In this document: positions 41,695-50,061 of the stretch, in pieces
Numbering within the stretch: position 1 is the first letter of the stretch
Layout of the letters: the number at the start of each line of letters is the position of its first letter
Assembly: GCF_001435095.1 (NCBI RefSeq)
Contig: NZ_AZFC01000026.1
Coordinates: forward strand, 1 to 64,000
Reading direction: 5' to 3'
Source: Levilactobacillus spicheri DSM 15429
Lineage (GTDB): Bacteria; Bacillota; Bacilli; Lactobacillales; Lactobacillaceae
Length of the DNA: 64,000 bases
Made by a program: the position numbers and the translations under genes
The notes under the pieces: generated by a model
What the model saw: the letters and a program-made list of their open reading frames with translations, nothing else
What the model was told of the DNA's origin: nothing
Databases searched by the model: none

Positions 41695-41742
41695 AAAAAA
41701 ACCTCCAAGAATTTAAGACCGAACAGTCTTATTTTCTGGAGG
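41695..41742 (-). terminator. lacI-type gene terminator
   Basis: On the minus strand CCTCCA...TGGAGG encloses AAGACTGTTCGGTCTT, followed by TTTTTTT. Confidence 0.85.
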
Positions 41743-41755
41743 AATTTAACGTTGA

Positions 41756-42757
41756 TCAGGGAATCCGCTTCATGACACTATCGCGCTCAATCACTTGAAT
41801 GGGCGTGTAGGTCTGTACTGTGGGCGTGTCTTTCGCCAACAGATGCTGAACCCCTGCGACGCCCATATCGTAAAAGCTTTGGGTCAAACTGGTTATCTGC
41901 GGTTGTACAATATCACAAAGTTCCGTGCCATCAATGCTCATCACCGACAAATCACTCGGAACCGTCAAACCCAGCATGCGGGCTTGATTCATGACCCCAA
42001 TTGCCGCCATGTCACTGCCGGCTAAGACCGCTGAGACTTCCGGCTGTCGGCCATAGGACTGCATCGCCGCCTGTCCAGCGGCATAGCTGTAGTCCCCCGG
42101 ATGAATCCAGTGGGGGCTGGAGGCCACTCCTGCTTCCCGCAACGCCTGCTGATAACCCGCTACCCGGAGCTTGCCGGTAATTGACGTCTGAGTATCTACA
42201 GCTGCTAGTCCAATTTGCCGGTGCCCCTGTGCTAATAGGTACTTAGTCGCCTGATAGCCTACTTGCCAATCGTCTGAGGTAATAAACGGCGACTGCGGCC
42301 CTTGAAAAGAAATTGATAGAAAACAATAGGGAATTTGTGTGGACTGTAATAGCGTCAAATTTTCTGGGTCCAATTCTAGTGATAACAGCAAGATCCCGCG
42401 TACAGACCGCTCAATCACCGTGTTTAAAGCCCGACGTTGTTGCTCAGAGTTCGTATCCCCTGCATATAGCATAATGACATTCAACCCGGCAGGGAACGCG
42501 GTCTCCTGAATGCCCTCGATAATATGATTCGCAAAATTGGTTTTAGTTGTGTTCACGATAACGGCTAAATCATGGCTTTGCCGGGTCACTAGTTCCGCCG
42601 CAGCCGTATTCTTACGATACCCCAATTCTTGGGCCACCGAACGGACCTTCCGCGCGGTCTTGGCGCTAAAAAATTCCGCCTTATTCGCTAGAACTCGCGA
42701 GACCGTCCCTGGTGAAACGCCCGCAGCCTTGGCAATATCCTTGATTGTCACACTCAA
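41756..42757 (-). CDS. LacI/GalR-family regulator of the alpha-glucoside locus
   Basis: A 333-aa repressor. The N-terminal helix-turn-helix reads VTIKDIAKAAGVSPGTVSRV with the minor-groove hinge near residue 50; the sugar-binding domain follows (about 60-333). The best start is TTG at 42757, 8 nt after AGGAAGG; a GTG at 42766 abuts that site. It lies directly upstream of the permease and glucosidase genes but has its own terminator. The twin CAAACGTTTG boxes at the permease promoter fit the LacI operator type, so it is their likely repressor. Confidence 0.88.
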   Translation of the reverse strand: MSVTIKDIAKAAGVSPGTVSRVLANKAEFFSAKTARKVRSVAQELGYRKNTAAAELVTRQSHDLAVIVNTTKTNFANHIIEGIQETAFPAGLNVIMLYAGDTNSEQQRRALNTVIERSVRGILLLSLELDPENLTLLQSTQIPYCFLSISFQGPQSPFITSDDWQVGYQATKYLLAQGHRQIGLAAVDTQTSITGKLRVAGYQQALREAGVASSPHWIHPGDYSYAAGQAAMQSYGRQPEVSAVLAGSDMAAIGVMNQARMLGLTVPSDLSVMSIDGTELCDIVQPQITSLTQSFYDMGVAGVQHLLAKDTPTVQTYTPIQVIERDSVMKRIP

Positions 42758-42992
42758 TCTCGTCACCTTCCTTGATTTTGCGGGTGGTTATCTTTATTCT
42801 ACCGTTTTAAAGGCGTTACTGACAATGCATTTCCACGCCTGCATTAAATCGTCGCTTTTCTCACGACATCCCCGGTAAGCGGAGCGAAAACTTTACGCCG
42901 CGGCACCGAGCGCTTAAAATAGAGAGGTCGAAACTCGTGAGGGACCCCACCATCGGGTCACCCACCACCGTCTCAGAAAGGAGTCGCTAACC

Positions 42993-43334
42993 ATGCCCGA
43001 AGTTTCCGCCGATTCGCTTCAGTTCATCCCGGAGCAAGCGCTCAAGACCTCGCAAACCATTTTTAAGCTTCTCAGCAACGCCACGCGGATGCAGCTGCTC
43101 TACCTCTTAGAGCAACGTGAGCTCAACGTGGGGGACCTCAGCCAGCTGCTGGGCGTCGAACAGTCCGTGGTCTCCCACCAATTAGCCCTCCTCAAAAAGG
43201 ATCAGCTGGTCGCCGTGCGCCGGGTCGGCAAGCAAAGCTACTACCGCCTCGACGATCCCCACATCCTGGATATCGTCAACGAAGGGCTCGCCCATGCCAA
43301 CCACGTGATGCGCGGGGAACGCCATCACGATTGA
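42993..43334 (+). CDS. ArsR/SmtB metal sensor, CzrA-like
   Basis: A 113-aa winged-helix repressor. The recognition helix region reads [20 protein letters not shown] (about 46-65). In the last helix, DDPH...HANHV (about residues 88-105) matches the alpha-5 zinc/cobalt site of CzrA (D, H, H, H), and there is no alpha-3 cysteine site. Zn2+ or Co2+ sensing is therefore likely. Family members sit beside a cation exporter; here a terminator follows directly and no exporter is near, so the target must be elsewhere. AAAGGAG precedes the ATG. Confidence 0.87.
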   Translation: MPEVSADSLQFIPEQALKTSQTIFKLLSNATRMQLLYLLEQRELNVGDLSQLLGVEQSVVSHQLALLKKDQLVAVRRVGKQSYYRLDDPHILDIVNEGLAHANHVMRGERHHD

Positions 43335-43345
43335 ACCGCAACCTA

Positions 43346-43386
43346 AAAATCGCTAATCGCCATAGCTGGCCGGTTAGCGATTTTTT
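43346..43386 (+). terminator. ArsR gene terminator
   Basis: AAAATCGCTAA pairs with TTAGCGATTTT, with further Ts. Confidence 0.9.
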
Positions 43387-43462
43387 AAAATGTTTTGAAG
43401 ATTCAAACCTAGGTATCTTGAAGAATTTAGCTTCTGGCCGAACACAGTCATTGACCCAATTA

Positions 43463-43674
43463 TTAGTGATGATAAGCTTTGGTAATCAGAATGATTCCTC
43501 CAGCAATCACGTACACTCCGACCATTAAAAAGATAATGACCTCAAGGGCTGTTCCAAAGACATTACTGGGTGCCAGGATATCTAGCATCACGACGACCCC
43601 TACAAGCGTTGAAAATAGTTAAACCATTTCGGAAATCCTTCGTATTTTTGTTGTGCTTTCATAAGTACAATCAT
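43463..43674 (-). pseudogene. Frameshifted small membrane protein
   Basis: Two short minus-strand frames join into one plausible small protein. The first (43674 to 43600) encodes MKAQQKYEGFPKWFNYFQRL and ends in TAG. The second, in another frame, continues without a break as LVGVVVMLDILAPSN and then a TM helix (ALEVIIFLMVGVYVIAGGII), ending at 43463. A single-base change near 43600 would restore about 70 residues with two TM segments. I do not recognise the family. GC is low. Confidence 0.4.
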
Positions 43675-43812
43675 CCCCCACAATCTCTTTAGTTCTCAAT
43701 CTTCTGATTATCCCTGTTAGACAATCTAAGCCCTATTTTTCATTATGCACCAGATCAGGTCTCCTCTGAAACATTTAATTATGTACTATTTAATGGTATC
43801 TCTAGATGACAG

Positions 43813-43849
43813 AAAAAAGCTACCTAACGTAAATAACTAGGTAGCTTTT
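43813..43849 (-). terminator. Terminator of the first coiled-coil surface protein gene
   Basis: AAAAGCTACCTA pairs with TAGGTAGCTTTT and is followed on the minus strand by TT, eight bases after the stop codon. Confidence 0.88.
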
Positions 43850-43856
43850 GTAATGG

Positions 43857-44681
43857 CTAAATTTCAGACAATAGATTAGCCAAGTCTTGTTTTCGGGAAT
43901 TCAGTTCTTGTTGTCTTTCAGCTATTAATTGGTGGGCTTCTTCATAGTCCTTGTAATATGTTATGTAACCCTCTGCCACTTTAGCGAGAGTTACTCTCGC
44001 CTGTTCCAAGTCTTCCTTAGCCCGTTTATACGCGTCGCTATCTTTCTGGTCATTAAGTCCGTCAAGCCGAACTTCTTTTTCTCGTAATTGCTCTTCATAC
44101 CAGGTCATGTCTCCAAAATAATTTTGTTGATATTTAATCAGTTCTTCCAAAGCCTCATTTGCCTTCTGAAGATTCATCTCAGCGTCAGCAATTTTATCCT
44201 TGGCCCACCGAATTAAAATCTTTTTAGTCTTCTGATCGACCGGTTTTGAACCTGAGGGTGCGGTGACTAATTGTTGCCCATTATTAGGATGAGAAGTCGG
44301 CTTCTCCACCTCTGGAGCCACAGGATTTGTAACGACTGGTTTCTGCGGTAGTTTATATTTATGTACCGTTGTTCGCGAAACATACCCCTTTTTCGTAACT
44401 TTAAATTTAAACGTCGCTTTTTTCAAGTTTTTACGGACTTTAATCGTAAAGGCCCCCTTAGATGTGGCCTCCCCCTGACCCAAGATTCGATTTTTCGTCG
44501 TCAGAACCACGACTTTCGCACCTTTTGTCGTTTTCCCTTGAACCTTCTTCGCTGTAACCCGAACTTGAGTAACTCGAGCAACTTGTTTTTTCTTAGCATG
44601 ACCATGCACTGCCGGACTTCCAACAACTCCCACAATCATTCCTATTGCGACAGCCATTAGAATTTTGTAACGTGATTCCAT
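43857..44681 (-). CDS. Secreted coiled-coil protein, low-GC paralogue
   Basis: A 274-aa exported protein: signal peptide (about 1-29, ending HGHA), then an Ig-like beta domain (about 34-105; VTAKKVQGKTTKGAKVVVL and VTKKGYVSR), a Pro-rich linker (about 110-155), and a long coiled coil rich in E, K and Q (about 160-274). The ATG at 44681 has GGGGGA at 7 nt; a TTG start upstream overlaps it. There is no wall anchor. Its neighbour upstream has the same architecture and clear sequence similarity in the beta domain, but a far higher GC content. Confidence 0.72.
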   Translation of the reverse strand: MESRYKILMAVAIGMIVGVVGSPAVHGHAKKKQVARVTQVRVTAKKVQGKTTKGAKVVVLTTKNRILGQGEATSKGAFTIKVRKNLKKATFKFKVTKKGYVSRTTVHKYKLPQKPVVTNPVAPEVEKPTSHPNNGQQLVTAPSGSKPVDQKTKKILIRWAKDKIADAEMNLQKANEALEELIKYQQNYFGDMTWYEEQLREKEVRLDGLNDQKDSDAYKRAKEDLEQARVTLAKVAEGYITYYKDYEEAHQLIAERQQELNSRKQDLANLLSEI

Positions 44682-44717
44682 CTCTATTTCCCCCAAATAC
44701 CATTTATTTAATTTAAA

Positions 44718-45548
44718 CTACCCCTTGGTCGCCAAGCCCTTCAACTTCTGCTGCAATCCCTTAATCGTCTGAACCAGCTGGTTACGTTGTTGTTGCAGGG
44801 ACTGGAGCCGCTTGGCGCTGTCGCCATCCCGGCGAATACGGGCGACCAGCTCGACTTCCAGCCAGTGAACCTCGTCGCGGGCGTCCAGGGCCGCCACGGT
44901 GGTCTGGCCATCGAAGGCCGCGGCCCGGCGCTTGGCACTTGCCAGGTCCTCCCGTACGTCCGTGAGTTCGGCCGCCACGATCTGCCGGTGCGCCCGTTCC
45001 TGGGTCAACTGCTGTTCCGTCGTGGCCAGCTGCCCCTTGAGGGTGGCCACCCGGCGTTGGGCCCAAGTGATCCAGGCCGTCGAGGTGTTGCCAGTCGGGG
45101 CCGGACTCGCCACCGGCGTCGACGTTGTGGTCGTCCCCGTCGTCGGGCTCGCGACCATCGTCGGGTGCCCGGTCCCGGTCGTGGCACTACTCCCCGTTAC
45201 CGTTGGTTTTGCCGGCTGGGACGTCCAGTGGTAGCCCGCCGTGCGTGGCAGGTAGCCCTTCTTGGTCACCTTCAGCTTGAAGGGCACCCGTTGGACACTT
45301 CGGTGGACCCGCACCTTGAACCGTCCTTGCTGGTTCGCCTTAGCGTGTCCCAGGACCCGGTTGGCGTGGGTCAGCACCGTCACCCGGGCGCCCTTCGTCG
45401 TCCGGCCCTGGACCATCGTCGCCGTGACCCGCACCTGACTGAGCGGCTTCACCTGACGCTGCTTGGCATTCGCCGTTCCCGCCGACCCCATGAGACCGAT
45501 GGTGACCCCCGCTGCGACGATCAGTAATGCCCGTTGATATTCCTGCAT
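44718..45548 (-). CDS. Secreted coiled-coil protein, high-GC paralogue
   Basis: A 276-aa exported protein with the same plan as the next gene: signal peptide (about 1-28, ANA), Ig-like beta domain (about 34-103, VTATMVQGRTTKGARVTVL and VTKKGYLPR), Thr/Pro-rich linker (about 110-155) and coiled coil (about 160-276). Codons are GC-rich, in contrast to the AT-rich paralogue 36 bp downstream. The function is unknown; the shape suggests a cell-surface or wall-associated rod. Confidence 0.72.
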   Translation of the reverse strand: MQEYQRALLIVAAGVTIGLMGSAGTANAKQRQVKPLSQVRVTATMVQGRTTKGARVTVLTHANRVLGHAKANQQGRFKVRVHRSVQRVPFKLKVTKKGYLPRTAGYHWTSQPAKPTVTGSSATTGTGHPTMVASPTTGTTTTSTPVASPAPTGNTSTAWITWAQRRVATLKGQLATTEQQLTQERAHRQIVAAELTDVREDLASAKRRAAAFDGQTTVAALDARDEVHWLEVELVARIRRDGDSAKRLQSLQQQRNQLVQTIKGLQQKLKGLATKG

Positions 45549-45723
45549 AATGTCCTCCCCGAAAGCTAATCTCTGTTACGGGAAAAGCATATCACCCAGA
45601 TCGATTGTGCACCATTTATCGGCCCCAGAATCGCTTCGCCCAGTCTCACCAGTTATAAGCCTATTAATACAGAGCCCCCGGTGCTTCACCCCGTCAGCTG
45701 AGCGCTTCCATTCGCGTGACAAT

Positions 45724-45830
45724 TGGTCTAAACCGGTTAGACCAGTTTCGCAATTCCGCCGTGATCAGCGGCCCCCACCGCAAAGGCTGCCACTTCCGGA
45801 CATGGTCCCAACCCTTGGCGCCCAAGGGTT
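45724..45830. other. Palindrome and hairpin in a gene-free interval
   Basis: The interval 45549-45944 holds no credible gene. It contains TGGTCTAA-N5-TTAGACCA (45724-45744, perfect 8-bp arms, operator-like) and a hairpin AACCCTTGG/CCAAGGGTT (45810-45830). A further stem at 45901-45940 (GAAACGGG/CCCGTTTC) may end the leftward Fic gene. Confidence 0.45.
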
Positions 45831-45944
45831 GCCCCCATCACGGCGGCCCAACGCAGTTTTAATAATTATTTTGATGAAAGCTGACGTCTCCGCCCACACG
45901 TGAAACGGGCCACGAACGCGTAATCGTCCGTGACCCGTTTCAAA

Positions 45945-46634
45945 TCATGCTAAGTCTTCCGGCCCACGCAACGCATTGCGGTAGAGCCACTGACAGAAAG
46001 TCTCGGTGGCGTCGGGCTTGCGGTAGAAGTTGGCCGCCGACCACTGGTACTCGGCCAGCTGATCCGGCGTCAGCAACAAGAGGCCCGCGCCGCGCTTCAA
46101 CAGGAGTTGGTTGGCCACCAACCAGGCCGTGGCGGTGTTGCCGTCCCGGTACAACTGGTGACGCAAGATGTAGGCCAACGCGTGCACCGCCCGGTCGGTG
46201 TAGTCCGTGTGCTGTAAGCGCAGATCGACCAGGTCACGCTGAACCTGGTCGGCCTGGGGCACCGGCCACTGGACCGATTGCTGGCCGACGTCGGCCAACG
46301 GGAGGGTCCGCAGCTCCCCGCCGTTGAGGCCAATCCCCTCGGTCGCGAGGTCGTTGATGTGGCCGAACGTCAGGAGGTCGAACCCCTGGGGTGAGCTGGT
46401 GATGAAGGCCACGGCAGTCCGCAGGTTCAGGAGCTGTTGGGTGACCCGGGACGTCAGCGTCGCGTTGACCAGGCGCCCTGTCAGGAGTCGATTGACCTGG
46501 TTAAAGTCCGGGGTCGCCCCCTCCAGCTGGGCCAGCATGGCCACCAAGGGCACCTGGTTGCGGATGACCAGCTGGCGTTGGGCCAACGGGCTTAAGTGGT
46601 ACCGACTGTGGGGGTAGCGCGCTTGTTCATCCAT
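45945..46634 (-). CDS. Fic/DOC-like protein with a degenerate active site
   Basis: A soluble protein of about 229 aa. The helical core around residues 150-190 reads ALAYILRHQLYRDGNTATAWLVANQLLL, which aligns with the Fic motif HPFxDGNGRTAR. The DGN is kept, but the catalytic His position holds Gln when DGN is aligned (a His lies one residue earlier), and the arginine after DGN is absent. AMPylation activity is therefore doubtful. The ATG at 46634 follows AGAGGAGA. No antitoxin-like small gene is adjacent. Confidence 0.65.
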   Translation of the reverse strand: MDEQARYPHSRYHLSPLAQRQLVIRNQVPLVAMLAQLEGATPDFNQVNRLLTGRLVNATLTSRVTQQLLNLRTAVAFITSSPQGFDLLTFGHINDLATEGIGLNGGELRTLPLADVGQQSVQWPVPQADQVQRDLVDLRLQHTDYTDRAVHALAYILRHQLYRDGNTATAWLVANQLLLKRGAGLLLLTPDQLAEYQWSAANFYRKPDATETFCQWLYRNALRGPEDLA

Positions 46635-46732
46635 CTTTACATTTCTCCTCTCGGTGAACGCACGTCCTTTCCAAGTCCACACAACGGTGGGACTCATTGA
46701 AAAAGAGAGGGGGCGCTCAATAGGGACAAAAC

Positions 46733-46758
46733 GGGGACGTGGCAACCGTCACGTCCCC
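46733..46758 (-). terminator. Multicopper oxidase gene terminator
   Basis: GGGGACGTG pairs with CACGTCCCC, followed on the minus strand by GTTTTG. Confidence 0.75.
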
Positions 46759-46770
46759 GTCCCCTAAGCA

Positions 46771-48309
46771 TCACATATCCATGCCCATCTTTTCGTACGA
46801 GCTCATGCCCGCCAGATGGAGGTCCTTGACGTCGATGCCGCGTTCGGCCGCGACGGCGTTCATCAGGGTGTCCATGTCCATTAATTGATACTTTTTATTC
46901 GGTTCCTGGGGATCGTAGGCCTGAATCTGGGCCATCATCCCGCCATCCTCGTGCTCAATGATGTGGCAGTGGTACATGAAGATGCCCGGCTTATCGAACC
47001 AGACCTTCAAGCGGACCGTTTCACCCGGATTGACCCCGACGGTATCCTTGAAGCCGTGTTCGTTCGGGTACGGCGCGTGGCCGTTCCGCGACACGACCAG
47101 GAATTGCGTCCCATGCATGTGGTACGGGTGGACCATGCCGCCATCCATGTCATTGGTGTTGGTGACGTCCCAGAGTTCTACGTTGCCCACCTGCTGCTTC
47201 GCGTCGATCCGTTGCATGGCGAACTTCTTGCCATCGATCATGACCTGTTCGTCCATCCCCGACATGACGACCTTGCGTACCGGCATGCCCGGCGTCACGG
47301 CTGGGTCCGGAATATCGACCAGGTGGTCCGGCAACTGCACGTCCTCACGCTGGTAATCGTGGATGCGGAAACGCACGATGGGCACATCGTCGCTGTACAG
47401 CGTGACGGTCTCACCGGGCTGAACGCTACCGAAATCGACGATAATCTCCGCCCGTTCGGCACAGGTCAGCATCAGGTGCGTGAAGCGCACGGGTTCGGGC
47501 AGGACCCCGCCATCGGACGCTACCTGGGTAAATGGCAGGTCATGGCTAAAGTGTAGCCGCCATTCGCGCCGGTTGGCCCCGTCTAAGATCCGCAAGCGAA
47601 TCCGTTGGGTGGTCACGTCGAAGTACGGATTGATGGTCCCGTTGATCATCGGCGTGGGCCCCTGGACCCCATCGGGATCGTAGTCGGCGTTGTAGTCCCA
47701 CTGGTTGTCGTCATGGAAACGCCGGTCCTGTAAGACCAACGGAATGTCGTCGACCCCGTAGTTGCGTGGGAACGGCAACTTGGCCTCCGTCTGGTCGGTG
47801 ACCAGCACCATGCCGGCCAGGCCGTGCCAGACCTGTTCGGCCGTGGAAGGACACGGGTGGGCGTGCAGCCACAGCGTTGCGGCCGGTTGGTCGACCGTAA
47901 AGTCGATGTGCCGGGTCTCTCCCGGGTAAACGGGTGCATGGCAGCCACCATCGGTGTACGGCCCCGGAACGTTTAACCCGTGCCAGTGGAAGGTGGTCAG
48001 CTCGGGCAGGCTGTTCTTCAGGTCGATGTGCATCCGCTTGCCCTTCGCGAAGACCAGGGTCTGCCCCAGTAGCGTGGTGTTGTAGCCCCAGGTCTGCGTC
48101 TTCTTGCCCGGCAACAGCTGGGTCTCGCCGGCCTGCGCCTCGACCGTGTAGTAGGTGTCGGTGGCGGTCTCCTTGTCCGGCTTCAGCAGGGGCGGGATTC
48201 GCAGCGGTTGTTGTGGCGTCTGGGGTTCCTCGAGCGGAACGTAGCCACCATCGTGCGTGTTGAACGCGGGCTCGTCAAAGAAATAATCAGTGTAAGTTGG
48301 TTTTGTCAT
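46771..48309 (-). CDS. Multicopper oxidase (laccase / CotA-like)
   Basis: A 512-aa copper oxidase with three cupredoxin domains. All four copper-ligand motifs are present: HWHGLN (about 103-108), HAHPCP (about 150), HPYHMHGTQF (about 395) and MYHCHIIEHEDGGMM (about 445), the last with the T1 Cys, His and axial Met. There is no clear signal peptide, so it is probably cytoplasmic, as for other lactobacillar laccases that act on phenols or biogenic amines. The substrate is not predictable here. It is monocistronic; no copper-responsive box was seen. Confidence 0.93.
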   Translation of the reverse strand: MTKPTYTDYFFDEPAFNTHDGGYVPLEEPQTPQQPLRIPPLLKPDKETATDTYYTVEAQAGETQLLPGKKTQTWGYNTTLLGQTLVFAKGKRMHIDLKNSLPELTTFHWHGLNVPGPYTDGGCHAPVYPGETRHIDFTVDQPAATLWLHAHPCPSTAEQVWHGLAGMVLVTDQTEAKLPFPRNYGVDDIPLVLQDRRFHDDNQWDYNADYDPDGVQGPTPMINGTINPYFDVTTQRIRLRILDGANRREWRLHFSHDLPFTQVASDGGVLPEPVRFTHLMLTCAERAEIIVDFGSVQPGETVTLYSDDVPIVRFRIHDYQREDVQLPDHLVDIPDPAVTPGMPVRKVVMSGMDEQVMIDGKKFAMQRIDAKQQVGNVELWDVTNTNDMDGGMVHPYHMHGTQFLVVSRNGHAPYPNEHGFKDTVGVNPGETVRLKVWFDKPGIFMYHCHIIEHEDGGMMAQIQAYDPQEPNKKYQLMDMDTLMNAVAAERGIDVKDLHLAGMSSYEKMGMDM

Positions 48310-48440
48310 GCGTATGAGACTCCCCTTCTACAAACTAAATGATTTCGATTCCATCTCCATCATACCGCAGTTTATTGGTCGGGGCACGTCCCGAAAAAAG
48401 TCGTCATTAATTGCCTTGTGAAACCGCCTCGTCACCACGC

Positions 48441-48485
48441 AAAAAGCTCACCGGTCGCCCCGTTACTGAACGGGAGACCGGTGAG
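48441..48485 (-). terminator. LPQTN adhesin gene terminator
   Basis: A very stable stem (GCTCACCGGTC...GACCGGTGAGC with inner CCCGTT/AACGGG) is followed on the minus strand by TTTTTG. Confidence 0.9.
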
Positions 48486-48515
48486 CGCTGTTATTTTTGG
48501 ATAAAACGGGGGTGC

Positions 48516-49931
48516 TTAGAAGAACCGCCGTCCGGCTGCGAGGGCCAACATACTGGTCAACAAGCCCAGTCCGGCCACGCGCGCCCAGGAACGGGCTTCG
48601 TTGGTTTGAGGCAATTTACCGGTGTGATTGCGCCGGTTGGACTGCGAAATAGCTTGCGCACGTCCAGCGGGTTGACTCGCCTTGGCCGTCGTATTGGTCT
48701 TGGTGTCATCCGTAGGCGTCTGCTTATCGTTAGTAGCTGCCTCTTGGCCAGACTCTTCACCAGTCTCTTCACCAGTCTCTTCTCCATCCGTTCCGTTTTC
48801 ATCGACATCCGGATCTGGCTTAGGTTCCGGGTTCGGTGTCGGTTTTGGATCCGGCGTTGGTTCTGGATTTGGTGTCGGCTCCGGATTTGGTGTCGGCTCT
48901 GGGTTCGGCGTTGGTTCCGGTTCTGGTTCCGGATTTGGTGTCGGCTCTGGATCCGGTTCGTCAATATCGGTTCCATTGTTGTTTCCACTTCCGGACCCTG
49001 TATTTTTACCCGTGGTAGATACCTTACCATTGGCGACTTCTTTGTTTGAGCCGCCCGAGGTGCCACCACCCCAGGTCATCTCGGCTTCGTTTCGGAAAAC
49101 GTACCCATCATGAATAACGGATGGATCATCAATCGTTGTGTAATAATCAATCGCAATCATACTATCGATTGTGCCGTTGAATGCCATGTCAAACCCTTTA
49201 TCGGTGTAGGTCACGGTGTATTTCTGACCTTCCGTTAACGTTTCGTCTCGCTTGTAACTATTCTGCCCCGTCCAGTGAGCCGTTGAGACCGTCACGTCTT
49301 TGATCATGGTCTGATTATCACCGATGATATCCGTGACCTTGACGTTCTCCATCGTCAATGCTTGGCGGTTGACCAAGACCGTCCACTTAACGGTATTATC
49401 ATCTTGCAGGGTCCCCTTTTTGGAAAGGTTCGCCTCATTGGGGATGATATTAATTTCATCGTCGTGGTTATTGGGAAAGTTCACGTCCTGCTCACCATAC
49501 TCATCGCCGTTATACTTGGTGGCCAGGTTCAATTCAAGGTTCTTGTTGCTCATGCCCTCAGCCTTATCGTTAAGGGTCACTTCGACAGTTTGCCCCCCCT
49601 TGGACACCTGTGCTGTGCCAATAACCGTTTTACCATCAGGGGTGTAGATGTTAAACGTATCCGTCTTAGCGGATTTTAAGTTATCTGGTAATGGAATCGT
49701 AATCACATCACCGCTATGTAAAGGTGTGTCCCCGAATTCTAAAACATAATTGACATCAATGGTATCTCCCGGCTTAAAGTCTGGGCCGTTGGTCACTTTG
49801 GCCGACGTCACGTATGAGCTACCGTCGATCGATGCCGCCTGAGCAGTCAACGTTCGTTGTCCGACGAACATTACCACGAGTGCACCAACCATCAGGATCA
49901 GCCATTTTAATACTTGACGATTTTTCTTCAT
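48516..49931 (-). CDS. Sortase-anchored adhesin with Ig-like domains (LPQTN)
   Basis: A 471-aa wall protein. The signal peptide ends near residue 33 (AQAA). Two adhesin-type Ig-like domains (about 35-165 and 165-300) resemble the N2/N3 folds of Sdr/Cna-type adhesins. A proline-glutamate repeat region (PEPTPN units, about 325-385), an acidic stretch and the sortase signal LPQTNE follow, with a TM helix and an RRFF tail. GGAGGAG precedes the ATG at 49931; the longer frame begins inside that site. It is monocistronic. The ligand is unknown. Confidence 0.88.
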   Translation of the reverse strand: MKKNRQVLKWLILMVGALVVMFVGQRTLTAQAASIDGSSYVTSAKVTNGPDFKPGDTIDVNYVLEFGDTPLHSGDVITIPLPDNLKSAKTDTFNIYTPDGKTVIGTAQVSKGGQTVEVTLNDKAEGMSNKNLELNLATKYNGDEYGEQDVNFPNNHDDEINIIPNEANLSKKGTLQDDNTVKWTVLVNRQALTMENVKVTDIIGDNQTMIKDVTVSTAHWTGQNSYKRDETLTEGQKYTVTYTDKGFDMAFNGTIDSMIAIDYYTTIDDPSVIHDGYVFRNEAEMTWGGGTSGGSNKEVANGKVSTTGKNTGSGSGNNNGTDIDEPDPEPTPNPEPEPEPTPNPEPTPNPEPTPNPEPTPDPKPTPNPEPKPDPDVDENGTDGEETGEETGEESGQEAATNDKQTPTDDTKTNTTAKASQPAGRAQAISQSNRRNHTGKLPQTNEARSWARVAGLGLLTSMLALAAGRRFF

Positions 49932-50016
49932 AATGGTCTCCTCCTTAAACAACTTTCACACTTGAGTATACGCGCCATTTCGCCGTGATACCACCTGTTC
50001 TCGGGATTTGACACAG

Positions 50017-50043
50017 AAAAAGGGCTCCCGCAAGCGGGAGCCC
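50017..50043 (-). terminator. HesB-like gene terminator
   Basis: GGGCTCCCGC pairs perfectly with GCGGGAGCCC (2-nt loop) and continues into TTTTT on the minus strand. Confidence 0.9.
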
Positions 50044-50061
50044 GGGTGGGGAGCGATGTGC

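Noticed and set aside
43331-43528. 65-aa frame after the ArsR gene
   Set aside because: It runs through the ArsR terminator and lacks a ribosome-binding site.
43464-45548. Toxin-antitoxin or bacteriocin cluster near the coiled-coil proteins and Fic gene
   Set aside because: No double-glycine leader, immunity gene or antitoxin was seen; the Fic gene stands alone.
48830-48960. Possible CRISPR or DNA tandem repeat
   Set aside because: The repetition is the protein-level PEPTPN spacer of the adhesin; units are short and lack spacers.
48682-49113. Rightward glycine-serine-rich frame opposite the LPQTN adhesin
   Set aside because: It is the complement of the PEPTPN repeat region, not a collagen-like gene.
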